DNA of 64,000 bases from the NCBI RefSeq assembly GCF_032854445.1, contig NC_088300.1, positions 49,471,682 to 49,535,681 on the forward strand, given 5' to 3'. The position numbers and the translations under genes are program-made. The notes under the pieces are model-generated. The model worked only from the letters and a program-made list of their open reading frames with translations, ran no database searches and had not been told where the DNA came from. Source of the stretch: Liolophura sinensis. Taxonomy: Eukaryota > Mollusca > Polyplacophora > Chitonida > Chitonidae. Below, piece by piece: positions 25,503 to 36,815 of the stretch (its first letter is position 1; each line of letters opens with the position of its first letter).

Positions 25503-26574
25503 GCATCCCTATAATTCTATAGACTTTCATACGGGCAAGGTCCACGACAGTCAAAATGTATCAGGTTGCACCACAGACATACAAACTGCGCCATTGGCGC
25601 CCATTTATGTGCTGGATCTGCCAACAAACTATCTATCTTTACCAGAATAATAAATACTGAAATCATATGGAGACCTTTATGCTGTTACCTATAAACTGTA
25701 TTTTGGAACGTGCAATCATGGCTGTATATTGATCTTGCACTACTGATGCTAACGGTAAATGGTTGTGTTGGATGAGTGAGAACTGGCAAAATTGCAATGC
25801 ATGAGACAAAAGTTGGTACCGGAAAGTGCTTTTGATAACATTTGAATTGTAGGGTATATGAACCTATATTTTTAAAGCCTACACATCCAAAAAAGACTCA
25901 CGATTTATGCTGGATTTATTTTTTTATTTAGTTCGCGGATTCTTTCGCAAAAAATACTCTTTTGATAAGGTTTTTGCAGGCTCGTTTTTCAAGCTTATGG
26001 ATCGAAACCTACACAGAACTATTGTCAGAAGTGATTTACAGGTTTTCTGTCACCGAATCATATCAAATGTCTTTATCAGTTGCGCTGTTCGAAAGAAAAG
26101 AAAGAAAACTAACAAACTCGAAAAACGTTCAATGAAACAGATTTTTTATTCCGTCATTCCCACAGGGAAAAACTTGGATTGTGTTTCAGAAAGTTCGGAA
26201 ACGGTCAGTCGCATCGGGTTGCATGTTCCTTTGAAGACAATCTGATAAATGATTTCAAATCTTTGGAACCGAAAGCTTCATGATAAGATTTTTAATAAGC
26301 ACCAGTGGAGAAAATATTTATACAGGGATACCAAAAGCGAAAAAAGCAAACGCCAAACACATCGATGTCACGGCTTTTTGGTACAAAGATCAAAGAGTCA
26401 CATCTTAAAACAATCCTTTTAATATTCAGTAATCTAATCATTAAATATAGCACGAGGAAACATTTCCGCTGATATGGTCAGGCCAAATAATTAGTGGCTT
26501 CCTTCATTTAGTATTCAACTTGCCCATTGTGCTGTTAGCAACTTGTGGTGAAATCCATTGAGTAGTTAAATTTA
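25503..26574. other. no gene seen
   Basis: A 112-codon plus-strand frame (25907-26245) starts in poly-T and has no motif; I do not support it. Confidence 0.4.
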
Positions 26575-27690
26575 TTCCTAGTAGTAACAGTGAACGAATG
26601 TTCCTTGTCACACCCTTAAAGCACCTATCATTTAGATTCTCGAAAGCTCATCACGTTTCCAAGTATAGATGAATGCGCCATTTTGAATGTTATTGATGAG
26701 TTATTTTTTAGTCACAAACACCAAATCCCCAGATCATTTTGTGATGTAAACCATCTATTACGATCAGCATCAGAAAATCAAGGTCATTCACTCTGTTGTT
26801 GACGATTGGTGAAACTTGTCCCTTGTGGGGTTTTGTTAAATTATTCGCAGGCAGACTTTTTGGCTATATGATAGTTTCTGTGAAGAGATATACCAGTGAT
26901 ATAGATTAACCCGCATGATTTATTGTTTTCACTAATGAAATAATTATTGTCTGCATGAGATTTAATCACGGCTGTGTGAGTAATCCATGGCTAATACACC
27001 ATTTCCGACTTGATTCAAATGATATTCTTTGGGAGAGGTTTGTGGTAATTCTCCACAGCAAACAAATTTAGTTGAGGCTGTACTTCACCGGCTATACAGT
27101 GATGTCAATATACGAGGGAGTGGAGAGGCAATGAGCTGTCGACTCCCTGTACCAGACGCGATCGGGAAATCGGCTGTAGCAAGCGATTTATTGTAGGATT
27201 TCGTGCTTAGCGCTGATGGAGTCACACTCACAGCAATGCGATGTGGGTGAATTTCGCATTTAGTTCTCATGTAATAATTTAGTGTTTATTAACAAACGGC
27301 CCCGAGGGTTTCATAGCCGGCTGTGGCATGAAATAGATACTTCGCACTACTGGTGCCATCTGGAACTAATGGCCAATATCTACATCCCTATGCATGCAGT
27401 CAAATGGATACGCTTATATGAACTCTTCATCGACCAGCGAATCTAGCGATAAAAGCTACCCTCCATCCACAGAGCGGACAGAAGAGGTAGATTTGTCACA
27501 CACATGATCATAACTATTGGGAATGTTGAATCAAATTTGTTAAAATTCCCCTTCTATTGGGGAAGATATTTGTACCAAACTAAAAGATGTTAAGGCGAAA
27601 GTCTCGTGCTTTTTTACCACCTGGCCAACGACTGTACCTTAAGGTAATTTTCCCACAACCAAGTGGCATAAAGCTAACTTACTCCCGTCG
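26575..27690. repeat. 1.1-kb segment, copy 1 of a tandem duplication
   Basis: Collinear with 28955-30100 at an offset of about 2.38-2.42 kb. Shared blocks: 'gaatgttccttgtcaca' (26596 and 28973), 'ggctatatgatagtttct', 'tgatttattgttttca' (26916 and 29291), 'gtaatccatggct(a/g)atacac', 'catttccgacttgattcaaa', 'tgtacttcaccggct', 'gagctgtcg' and 'cccacaacca' (27651 and 30068). Substitutions and small indels are frequent, so the duplication is old. No frame is conserved through it. Confidence 0.8.
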
Positions 27691-28020
27691 GACCAGTGCA
27701 TGCATGAGAAATGTTACAAAATGGAGTGGTGACACGCCCTTCGGCATATGGATGGGATATCGATGGAAGCCCAAAACCGCGATACATGGATTTGTCGTTA
27801 CATAGCTAGCAATACTGCACAAGGGAAACCTCACCCAGAAAGCGGCATGTCAAATGAATAATGATTGAACACATGTCACCTTTATGTGTAATGCTGATCT
27901 ATTATAAATGTAAAATGTATCAAATATTTACTGTTCATGTCTACTCGTGTATATTGTTCTTTCTTTTAAAGTAACGGATATCTTTCTATGGACGGGGTGA
28001 ACATATTCAATTACATATCG
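27691..28020. other. no gene seen, spacer between duplicated segments
   Basis: Short AT-rich spacer with no recognisable feature. Confidence 0.4.
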
Positions 28021-28400
28021 TTGGCTCGATGACCTAAATCGAAGAAAGAAAGTCCATGACCAAAAAGGTAACGTGTTTGAATCCAGTTGGCACTGACTCG
28101 CTAGTAGTATAAGTCAGGTATTTCCTCACATATCTGGCGAACGACTGGTATTTTGGGTTTCGGGCTGTGGTCGAAAGGTGCTAGGCCACATAAGTCGTGA
28201 GCCCAATTCCATTCTAGGACAAGGAGGTTTCTGAATTCCTGGGCTTCTATTCTTGTCTACGCCATTGTAGCAGTTAATGACGGACGTTACTGTCTTGTGT
28301 GGTCTTGCATGAAGTAAGCTGTTTTCCATTTTTGTATGACAGAGGCTGAGAGTGGGAGTTTCGTCAGTAATATAACTGGTCAATCATGGGTGGTTTACGA
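28021..28400 (+). mobile_element. SINE-like element, family C
   Basis: Begins 'ttggctcgatgacctaaatc' and has a B-box-like 'gtgtttgaatccagttggca' near 28073, followed by 'ctgactcgctagtag'. The same arrangement ('gcgttcgaatccagctcccg', then 'ctgactcgtacctca') is at 30718-30752, and 'caattccattct' is shared downstream. The head is tRNA-like; the 3' border is uncertain. Confidence 0.5.
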
Positions 28401-28484
28401 CTGACACTCCACTTACCTGAGCCCATCACAGGTGTATCACGGCCTTTTGCAAAAGGATAAAAACCCAATCACACACTTCAGATA

Positions 28485-28680
28485 AACGTATTTATCTGAA
28501 AATAGACCCTGTTCCTTTGGAACAATTCAAAGAGATAGAACTGTGCAATTGTCATAGTTATTGGGATGTACATTATAACCTTATTACCCAAGAGTATCAT
28601 AGGCTTGTAATGTGAAGGGAAATACAGTGGAATTAAACATGATCAGACGAATGTTCTGTGCAGTGTGTCATAAGTGTTAA
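28485..28680. repeat. dispersed repeat, second copy of 23310-23560
   Basis: See the matching blocks listed for 23310-23560. Both copies are non-coding. Confidence 0.55.
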
Positions 28681-28740
28681 AGTCCATCAGTTACTTGCTA
28701 ACCCGGTGGTTTTCTCCGAGTACTCGCTCCAGCCTTATAT

Positions 28741-28812
28741 AATGTATTTATTTATTTATTTGGTTTTAAGCCGCTGAAGGATATTTCACTTATACGACAG
28801 CGGCCCAACCTT
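28741..28812 (-). mobile_element. SINE family B tail fragment
   Basis: TTTATT run, 'tggttttaagccgctgaagg', 'atatttcacttatacgacag' and 'cggcccaaccttat', a truncated and diverged tail in the minus sense. Confidence 0.65.
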
Positions 28813-28954
28813 ATAAATAATTACCTTCCTCAACTGAAACAATCTTTTCACCAGCTTTTGATACCTGTAATGGATGATGTCGAACCGTTTAATATAATAT
28901 AGCACAGGAGTGTCTTTGTTTGAATTATAGCACTGATTTTAGTTTACTCAGAAC

Positions 28955-30100
28955 TGTGCACTAATGGTAAGTGAATGTTCCTTGTCACATGCTTAAACTA
29001 CGTAGCATCGGGAATGTTCATCTAGCAACGAAGTTCATTTCGTTTCCACGGATAGATGAATAACTTTGTATCTGACAATTCTTCAGTTCGAAACACAAAA
29101 TGCCCAGTTCATTTTCCAATACAGAATATTTATTGCGATCTGCATGGGAAAATGAAGATCATTCGCTCTGTTCTTGACGATTAGTGAAACTTACATGTAC
29201 TTATGGTGGTATTTGGTGTTAAATTATTCGGAGGCATCGCTTTTGGCTATATGATAGTTTCTCTCAAGAGATATACTAGCGTTACCGGTATGATTTATTG
29301 TTTTCATTGATGAAAAAATGGATTTAATCACGGCTGTGTTAGTAATCCATGGCTGATACACCATTTCCGACTTGATTCAAACGATTCCCTGCGGAAAAGG
29401 TTTATGCTAACTTTCCATAGTAAAGAGATTCTGGTGAGACTGTACTTCACCGGCTAAACAGTCATGTCGATATACTAGGGAGTGGAGCGGCGATGAGCTG
29501 TCGGCTGCCAGGGATTTATTGTCAGATTTCGCGCTTGGCACTGATGAAGTCTTAAATCCGCACACAGCATTACGGTGTGGGGGAATTTTGCGTTTAGCTC
29601 ATTTGTAATATTAATTCAGTCTTGGTTAATAAAAGGCTCACACACAACATGTAGACTACAGGATTCCACCGGCGGGTTTTGGCATGATCCAAATATTCCC
29701 TGCTTCTGTTACTGTCTGGAACTGATGACCATTAGCTACCGTCCTATGAAGTTCAATCCAAATGAAGATGACTATGTCTGGTCAAGGGGATACGCTTATA
29801 TGAAATCTTCATCGGTCAGCAAATCTGGCGGAAATCTGCGACAGAACCATCCTACTTCCATACAGTTCGAGGAAGGAAACAGAAGATAGTAAATAAGAAC
29901 TCAATGACTATGGAGATTGATGTGTCGATTTCACGATGCTCAATATCGAATTTACCTAAACCTACTTTTGTCAGAGATAAATATTTGTAGTAACTTAACA
30001 GACTGAGAGACAATGGTCTCATGCTTTTTATTAGATGTCTAACGACTGTCTCCGGAAGAAAATATTTCCCACAACCACGTAGAGTAAAGCTAACTTGTTC
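28955..30100. repeat. 1.1-kb segment, copy 2 of a tandem duplication
   Basis: Partner of 26575-27690 (blocks listed there). It contains a 104-codon plus-strand frame (29575-29889) that is not open in copy 1, which argues against coding. Confidence 0.8.
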
Positions 30101-30662
30101 CTGTGGAATAAACACAATCGAAATATTGATCTGATGTACTGGTGGCAATGTTATTGTATGCTGATGTTGATATCTGCTCAAATGAGAAAAAAGCTTTGAT
30201 AAATGGACCGTTGTGTAACTGTCAGTTTTTGTTGATCTCGGCACTCGCATTTTCGATCCGCGGGTATTAAAAGACGCCGCTCCAGAACACGAGTGACAGC
30301 ATCCGTCTTCCATAGCAATCGGTTAAGCGGTGCTGGAGAAGAGGATTTTAATATATCTCCAGTATGGTGGCTGTTTATATCAGCGGTACATAGACGTTTT
30401 ATATACCAGTACCTAGTTCAAAAGAGTTGATAATAAATAGTGAAAGTGAATAACAGCTGTGAGGATAATGATCCGAGGAAGAAGGACGTGCTTCCCGCTT
30501 TCTGCTCGAAAGCCTAATAAATATTTGATACTTGTATGACTGCTTTTTGCTTTTAGATGTATTTTTAGTTCTCCAACCGAGATCCCGCAAAAACCACGGT
30601 ATCTTGATTCAGAACAGAGTGACATATGGTAAGTGTTATCAATTACACATCACTATCTCATT
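30101..30662. other. no gene seen
   Basis: Overlapping short frames on both strands without motifs. Nothing further supported. Confidence 0.4.
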
Positions 30663-31050
30663 TACCCAAATCGTCACTCACGTGGTATCAATGAGTTCAA
30701 TGACCATCGAGGTCGGGCGTTCGAATCCAGCTCCCGCTGACTCGTACCTCACAAGTGAGGGAGATTTTGTGTAACACTCCGTGGCCGTGGGTAAGGTAAT
30801 AAATCACACCAGTTGTGGCTTCAATTCCATTCTCCCATGCTTCAATCAGTATCTAAGCTTAGTGGTTTCTTTTGTCGTCTTGCCTGAAGCTCGTTGAAAA
30901 CCACCTATCTCCCACTAATATGTCACATGTCAAAGAGTACGCCATAACGCTCCTAAGATCGGTGGTTTAATCCGTTTTCTCCAACCCATAAACTGTATGT
31001 CACCCATGTTAAGTTCTTGAGTTTGACATTAAATGACAATCAAATAAATA
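30663..31050 (+). mobile_element. SINE-like element, family C
   Basis: tRNA-like head with 'gtatcaatgagttcaatgac' and a clear B-box-like 'gcgttcgaatccagctcccg', body 'acactccgtggccgtgggta', and tail 'gttcttgagtttgacattaa' plus 'atgacaatcaaataaata'. The tail is shared with family B, the head is not. Confidence 0.6.
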
Positions 31051-31301
31051 CGGGTAAATAAATTACTCAATGGATCTCCACATACAAACCTGACCACCTT
31101 CGTATCTGTGAAATATTAACTACAGCGTGTTTTACCCCTCATTGGGTTAATTCAGTGGAGAAATAATGTACATGTATGTATTTGAATACAACTGTACTCT
31201 GTTGTCACGGTGCTCTGGTTTCAACACAGCAAGCGTTGGTGAATGCAAAACAAGGCACACGATACAGCCCCTAAGAATTCACGCTTAGTAGAGTCCAGGT
31301 T

Positions 31302-31685
31302 TAATGTTTTTTATTGTTGTATAACGCCATACTTAAGAACCTTTCACTTATACAGGCAGTCACTTTGATAGCTGCAGGAAACAAGAGTGGTAGTGACAAA
31401 TCACTGACCTTTGACAAGGTACTTATGACGTACGTGTGACGTACAAATATAAACACTGTATTGATGGAAGACAAGTGGCCTTCAAAGAACATCAGACTGC
31501 GCAAACGGCTACGTGAGCGTCGTCAACCGCTTATTGTCACCAAGGCCCCACGAAACGTAAAAGTAGAATGTACAAATTCCTTGTCCAGGTCGGTTTTGAA
31601 CACGCGCCTCCTATGCTCTACAGTAACTGAAAGGCAATCACGTTTATTCACGAGATCAAGGCCCGCAGCCCTTTACTATGTTTAG
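31302..31685 (-). mobile_element. SINE-like element, family E (tail at left)
   Basis: Plus-strand reading: 'tgttgtataacgccatactt', 'aagaacctttcacttataca', 'tgacctttgacaaggtactt', 'gcgcaaacggctacgtgagc', 'cgtcgtcaaccgcttattgt', 'acaaattccttgtccaggtc', 'ttttgaacacgcgcctccta'. The same order is at 39527-39790 and, more weakly, at 37830-38100. The sense orientation (tail left) is minus. A 74-codon frame inside is incidental. Confidence 0.6.
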
Positions 31686-32227
31686 TGGGACACAAATATT
31701 GACCATTCGTTCCTTCAGTATACACAATGATACACAAATGTTTAGTTATATTTGAAACATTTACCAAGGTTGATTTGAGGATTTTACTCACCAAGTAGTT
31801 TAAGTCCCTGTAATATTCTGGAATTGCAAAGGTTAATGTGGCAATAAAGTGAATAATTTGACTGAAATGGCTTTTCGCGGCTTTCAAATTCCACAGGGAT
31901 GTTCTCAAAGTAAACAGCCAGGTTGTTTCTTCAGCTTCAAATGTCCATTACGAACTGCGGAACTATGCTGCTAGATAGATTCGTACACGCCAGGATAAAA
32001 TAGCTGACTGGGTTTTATTTCCAAATCATTTAACAAAGCATAGGCTGTATGACCTGGATTCTATAGTTCTTCATCCATGCAGTTTCCCAAGGGCTCTGTC
32101 AGTTTTGCCCTGTTAAGACAGGCCAACCTATTGGACGGATCAAGAAAGATCCAGCTGACCGTGTAGTGAAGGGCACATTTGAACATGTTAACAATATTAA
32201 CAACATCCTTGCAGAAAATCCCGCTTT
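31686..32227. other. no gene seen
   Basis: No exon or repeat recognised. Confidence 0.4.
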
Positions 32228-32690
32228 TATAAATCTCAGTGATAATAAAAGTGTAAGAATATTGGCGCCAAAATAAAAATTCATATACAAGTCGTCAACC
32301 AAAATGAACATTCCAGGTTAATAATCGCAAGTCAATTCCCAAAACAGCGTTAAACGCAAACCACCTGAGAAAGTATGTATGTATGAAATAATTAAAGGTT
32401 CTAGGCGGATGAATGAAATATGTATCCAAATCGTGTACCATGCAAGTTCATAATTTAATCAAAATATGTATTTATCTCAGTTACGCTTTGATTGCAACTG
32501 TTCATATATCCAAAGTGGCTATTCAACAGGACGAATATACAGCACTTAGCTCGGAGTTACGCGGAATCAGAAGCGGCTATGAGTTCCAGAGATTCTGGAC
32601 ATTCTGTCCATATTTACCTACAAGAGAGTTATGCTGATTGTAAAACTTAAGACACTTAGAATGAAGGCGTTTACAGAGAGTGAGTCGCAT
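32228..32690. repeat. dispersed repeat D, copy 3, shortened
   Basis: Shares 'aagtcgtcaaccaaaatgaa', 'taataatcgcaagtcaattc', 'cagttacgctttgattgcaa' with 'ctgttcat', 'ccagagattctgga' and 'tctgtccatatttac' with 12390-13190. It ends before the 'cgtcacacaacacac' block present in copies 1 and 2. Confidence 0.65.
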
Positions 32691-33727
32691 ACCTTGTATA
32701 AAGACAAAGTAAAACGGCTTTAGCGGCTTATGTCGAAATTAAGTTTTTGGAAGTAGTCACCATCTTGTAATTAACTGTTCATTAAAATGTATCAGCCTCC
32801 TTAAAGTATACAATTTTATTGGAATTTCTACTTGGATATTTCTGGGATTTCGGGTGTGACAGACTAATGCAGTCAGTAACAAGCTACAACACTTCATGTC
32901 ACTCTCAAGTGTTGTTTCTGCTTGACGTGTCATCGTAATCTCCAGGCTGTGCTGACCGGAAGCTCCTGTCAGGAATGGTTTTACTCACTCGAATCTCCGC
33001 TTAATCGAATTTGGAGAGCATGGCTTGTTCATCGAGACACGTCATTTTAAAAACTGATAGCACCAATGACAACAATTTGTTTGTCAAATACACGCTGTTA
33101 AAGTGCCTTCATTTATTGTAAGTTTCTTAAATTTCAAGCGATACAACCGATACATTGATAGATATTAACACCTTTAGGACGTTTGACGTTCTGTTTTAAA
33201 TTCAACTTCATCCAGGTTTGGGGCTATGTAATGTATAAGTGCACCACATATACGACTGAGCTGCATGTAACAATCACAGTTAAAACGCGAATGGGCTACA
33301 TCTATTTGCAATAAATTGGGACAGAGTTTGACATTTAACTGGAATTACCTGTCTTATTCTCCAAACATCGACACTTAATCAGACGAATACTTCCTCTTTG
33401 CCGCACCCAGCCTTGTTCTATTCATATGGATTTTTGTCACGAAATGTATTTCACTATTGGAGTGTTGCGGTGAAACTTTGTCAGAAAAGTACCCTGTATA
33501 ATTGTCGGACTGGACTGGCGACATTCCATTGTTAAGACTAACGAAGAGTTCCTTGTATGTGCAGATATATATTTATGTACTTATAGAAGGAACCCAGTAC
33601 ACTAATGTTAAAAGAGCCACTAAATGAATAAAGCAATGACGTAATTATTATAACCTCTGCTATTTCTTTGTAAATATAGCTCTTATACCCGACACGTGAT
33701 TTCTAAAAACTTCATTATAACACCCAG
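32691..33727. other. no gene seen; presumed intron or intergenic sequence left of the exon at 33728
   Basis: I searched by eye for an upstream exon that could join the 33728 exon and found none I could support. Confidence 0.35.
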
Positions 33728-33956
33728 GTTCGGAAGAGCAACCTATGCTGACTTGAAGGCCGGCTCAACACTGCATAAGTGTCAGATGTCCTTCGCTTGC
33801 GGACTGGATGTCCATCCCTTGAGAATTGGCCTGGGTCACGCCGACCCCCGAGTGCCATTTGACGTCCACACAGATCATCTCATGAAACACATCTTCTTCA
33901 ATTATGGGGCAAAAGAAAGACTTTATACTGGTTTCCGACGCTCCTCAAATAATTGA
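33728..33956 (+). CDS. candidate terminal exon of a peptide precursor, RF-amide-like start
   Basis: After the acceptor 'ataacacccag' the exon starts with one base that completes a codon, then Phe-Gly-Arg and 72 further codons to a TGA at 33954-33956. About half of the third codon positions are G or C (many CTG, CTC, GTC, GAC, CAC, TTC), clearly above the AT-rich surroundings, which suggests real coding sequence. Two cysteines lie five residues apart (KCQMSFACG). From known biology, NPY/NPF precursor genes have an intron that splits the codon of the last Arg of RxR(F/Y), so that the next exon starts G-Phe/Tyr-Gly-(Lys/Arg); the phase and the first residues here match that. Against it: Gly-Arg is followed by Ala, not a second basic residue, and the upstream peptide exon was not found. 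If the frame is read through the acceptor it stays open to a GTG at 33696. It may belong to another family or be a longer exon starting near 33680. Confidence 0.4.
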
Positions 33957-34169
33957 TTTGCCCGAAGCAAATTGAAAAGCGAAGATTCCATAATTGTTGT
34001 GTTTTTCCATCTCGGCATGAAACCACTCGAGTGATACCCTCATTACTTTGACCAGAAATTACATCTCAGCGCGTGGAACTATTAATGACTTGACGACAAA
34101 CAACGCACATGTCTGATTTGGTGGTCAAAACACAAAAGACATGTCCACAGTCGAATTTAGTCGATTTCC
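33957..34169. other. no feature seen, possible 3' untranslated region of the preceding exon
   Basis: Position only; no clear AATAAA within the first 200 bases. Confidence 0.25.
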
Positions 34170-34240
34170 ACATTCATTGTATAAGTGAGATATTCATGAG
34201 TACGGCGTAAAACACCAATTAAATAAATAAATAAATAATG
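34170..34240 (+). mobile_element. SINE family B tail fragment
   Basis: 'ccacattcattgtataagtg', 'agatattcatgagtacggcg' and 'taaaacaccaattaaataaa' plus AAATAAAT repeats. Head and most of the body are missing. Confidence 0.75.
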
Positions 34241-34555
34241 ATATGGACAATCACAAAAACAAAACTAAATTTCATAAAAGAGAATATTCTGTGATTGCGA
34301 CCGTAATTTCTGAGTAATAAACTTTATTAACGGTGAGTAATAATACACCAGGTGATCCATAATCTGGCTGCGATTCTAAAAACAATATTGTTCCCTGCTT
34401 GCTGTCACAAAAGTTTTAGACGAAGGGTGTGTGAAATCGGGACAAATATATTGGATTAGAATGTATATGATATTTTATCCAACGTAAGCTGGTCTACGTG
34501 TGCCTCTGTAGAGAATGACCTGCGTGTTTTTTTCTCTTGATTTCCTTAGCATCGT

Positions 34556-34750
34556 TTGATTTATTTGATTTATTTATTTGATTGGTGTTTTACTCTGTAG
34601 TCAAGAATATTTTACTTATACCACGGTGGCCAGCATTATGGGGGGAGGAAACCGGGCAGAGCCCGGCGAAAACCCACGACCATCCGCAGGCTGCTGCAAG
34701 ATCTTCCCAGTTACGGCCGGAGGGGAAGCCAGCATGAGCTGGACTTGACC
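34556..34750 (-). mobile_element. SINE family B, body and tail
   Basis: Plus-strand reading: TTTATT run, 'gattggtgttttactctgta', 'aagaatattttacttatacc', 'ggtggccagcattatggggg', 'aggaaaccgggcagagcccg', 'aaacccacgaccatccgcag', 'gctgctgcaagatcttccca' and 'cagcatgagctggacttgac'. It reaches the middle of the tRNA-related head. Confidence 0.85.
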
Positions 34751-35792
34751 TTAGCATCGTTGTCAACAAGATCTGGTATACATGTATATACGATGGTGTT
34801 TTTCTCTCGTATTTAATTAACGTAATACTCTAGCATTGTTTGACTGTGACGATGGAGGAAAAAAGATGCTAGCTGTAAACCGTCATACTTTGTCAGCTAT
34901 CTAACAAAAATCCTGATTTAGAACCGCTGTCGAATATGCAAGAAGTCAGGTTTCATGCATGATTAGCAAACGGTGATCACGGTAATTCTCTTCATTAAGT
35001 TTCAAAGATACATACACATGTCACACTATTGATGATGTGAATCTCTCTGACCGTACCTAGGAAGGTGGGACAGCAACCAGCGGGTGGTCATGGGTTTCCG
35101 CGGGCTCAATTAAAAGAATCCAAAACTCATAAACCAGATGAAACAACGGGAATGAGATATGATTGTGTTTTTTCCTTTTCAAAACTCGTTTATATGGTAA
35201 AAAAATGTAGATCGATCGAGATCACTACGAGTTTTGCTGTTGAAATGAAAGCTATATCTCCAAAAACACGAAAATAACTGTTGCATTAGATTTGCAAGAA
35301 TATTACAGAATATGATCTCAAAGGTTAGTGGATTTGACGGTCTCGTACATTTTCACAACTTTCTTGAGATGATTAATGTGTTACTGTGCACGGAACGGAC
35401 ATCAGAAAGAAATAACGGAGAAAAATCAACCTGGATAAGAAATTCGTCTTTGTCACAGAGGGTTATAATCCTTTAATTCATTATCAGTTTATGCGGATAC
35501 CGTGACACCTGATATGTTTGCTACGAAATAAAAACAATCGCCTAAGCCTCAGATGTATGGGTTGAACTGTCTACGTAGTCTGCGTCCTTTAATCTTCTGT
35601 TATTAACACACATCTATGGCTGACAAAACACCACTTTTTCAATACATGGAGCAAATCAACGTTGGTCTTATTAAGTCCTCGTCGAATTTCCTCTACAAGC
35701 GATGACCCCTGATGATGAACATGCGCGCACAAAAATATCTATAGAAATGGTATCCAATATTGTTCGAAGCTCTTGCCTTACATATTTACATA
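34751..35792. other. no gene seen; SINE B scrap
   Basis: 'cgtacctaggaaggtgggac' and 'ggtcatgggtttccgcgggc' (about 35053-35105) are a short SINE B body fragment in plus sense. Nothing else is supported. Confidence 0.45.
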
Positions 35793-36176
35793 CTGAACTA
35801 CCCAGTATGTGGTCTAACCGTGTAAATCACATGAGATTTTGGGTCTGAACTACTCAGTATGTGGTCTAACCGTGTAAATCACAGGAGATGTCGGGTCTGA
35901 AATACCCAGTATGTGGTCTAACCGTGTAAATCACTGGAGATGTCGGGTCTGAAATACCCAGTATGTGGTCTAACCGTGCGAATCACAGGAGATGTCGGGT
36001 CTGAAATACCCAGTATGTGGTCTAACCGTGTAAATCACAGGAGATGTCGGGTCTGAAATACCCAGTATGTGGTCTAACCGTGTAAATCACTGTAGATGTC
36101 GGGTCTGAAATACCCAGTATGTGGTCTAACCGTGTAAATCACTGGAGATGTCGGGTCTGAAATACCCAGTATGTGT
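35793..36176. repeat. tandem repeat, 52-base unit, about 7.4 copies
   Basis: Units begin at 35793, 35845, 35897, 35949, 36001, 36053, 36105 and a partial one at 36157. Each holds 'ctgaaatacccagtatgtgg', 'tctaaccgtgtaaatcac' and '(a/t)ggagatgtcgggt'. The first two copies differ most, the inner ones are nearly identical, as in a recently expanded array. No unit keeps a reading frame (52 is not a multiple of 3). Confidence 0.95.
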
Positions 36177-36508
36177 GGGTGTGTTTCTGGGTATTCCTCA
36201 TTTTCAAAACAGTGGTGGCTATGAGAAATAGAGCTTCCTTCAAAAACATCTACATGTTGACAAACATAGAACAATATTCTTGGCCAGCATCTATACTGGT
36301 CCACGTAATGAACAACCAAAATGTTCATAAACTACCAGGGTACAGTTAAGCCAAATGTATTTCATACAGAAAATTTTGACCATTAATCCGTATGCTGATC
36401 GCGCAAGTTTATAATATATACCACGTGCCTAATGAGCTTCCTTACAATAATCTGTAGGTAAACACACAGTTGTATTGAAAAGAAACAAGCGTAAAACTAA
36501 AACAACGA
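36177..36508. other. no feature seen
   Basis: Flank of the 52-base array; the repeat stops at 'cagtatgtgtgggtgtgttt'. Confidence 0.4.
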
Positions 36509-36815
36509 CGGGGGCCTCGTGGCCGAGTGCTCTGTGTGACTGCGTGAGAGCAGCCTCTTACGAATGCGGTTGCTGTGAGTCCAGCGGTGGTTACGGTGAT
36601 CACGGCTGCTTTGCACTTCTCTCCATTAAGTTTCAATGGTCAGTAAAGACGCCACACGCTTAATGCTATGCGCCTCTTGGACCGTACATGGGAAGGTCTG
36701 GCAGAAATCTGTGGAAGGTCATGGGTTTTCCCCGGGCTCTACCCAGTTTCTCCCACCATAAAACTAACCGCCGTACAAGTGAAATATTCCTGAACATACG
36801 GCTTAAAGCACTAAT
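36509..36815 (+). mobile_element. SINE family B, near full-length
   Basis: tRNA-like head 'gggggcctcgtggccgagtg' followed by 'ctgtgagtccagcggtggtt' (B-box region), then 'ttggaccgtacatgggaagg', 'ggaaggtcatgggttttccc', 'cgggctctacccagtttctc', 'ccaccataaaactaaccgcc', 'gtacaagtgaaatattcctg' and 'catacggcttaaagcactaa'. This is the best plus-sense copy and shows that family B is tRNA-derived. An insertion or divergence of about 60 bases separates head and body. Confidence 0.8.

Noticed and set aside
29852-30313. 153-codon minus-strand frame, the longest in the window
   Set aside because: It overlaps the duplicated 1.1-kb segment, whose other copy has no matching frame. No motif, and composition is like the surroundings.
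35793-36176. CRISPR-like array
   Set aside because: The 52-base units are contiguous with no unique spacers, and the genome is eukaryotic; it is a plain tandem repeat.
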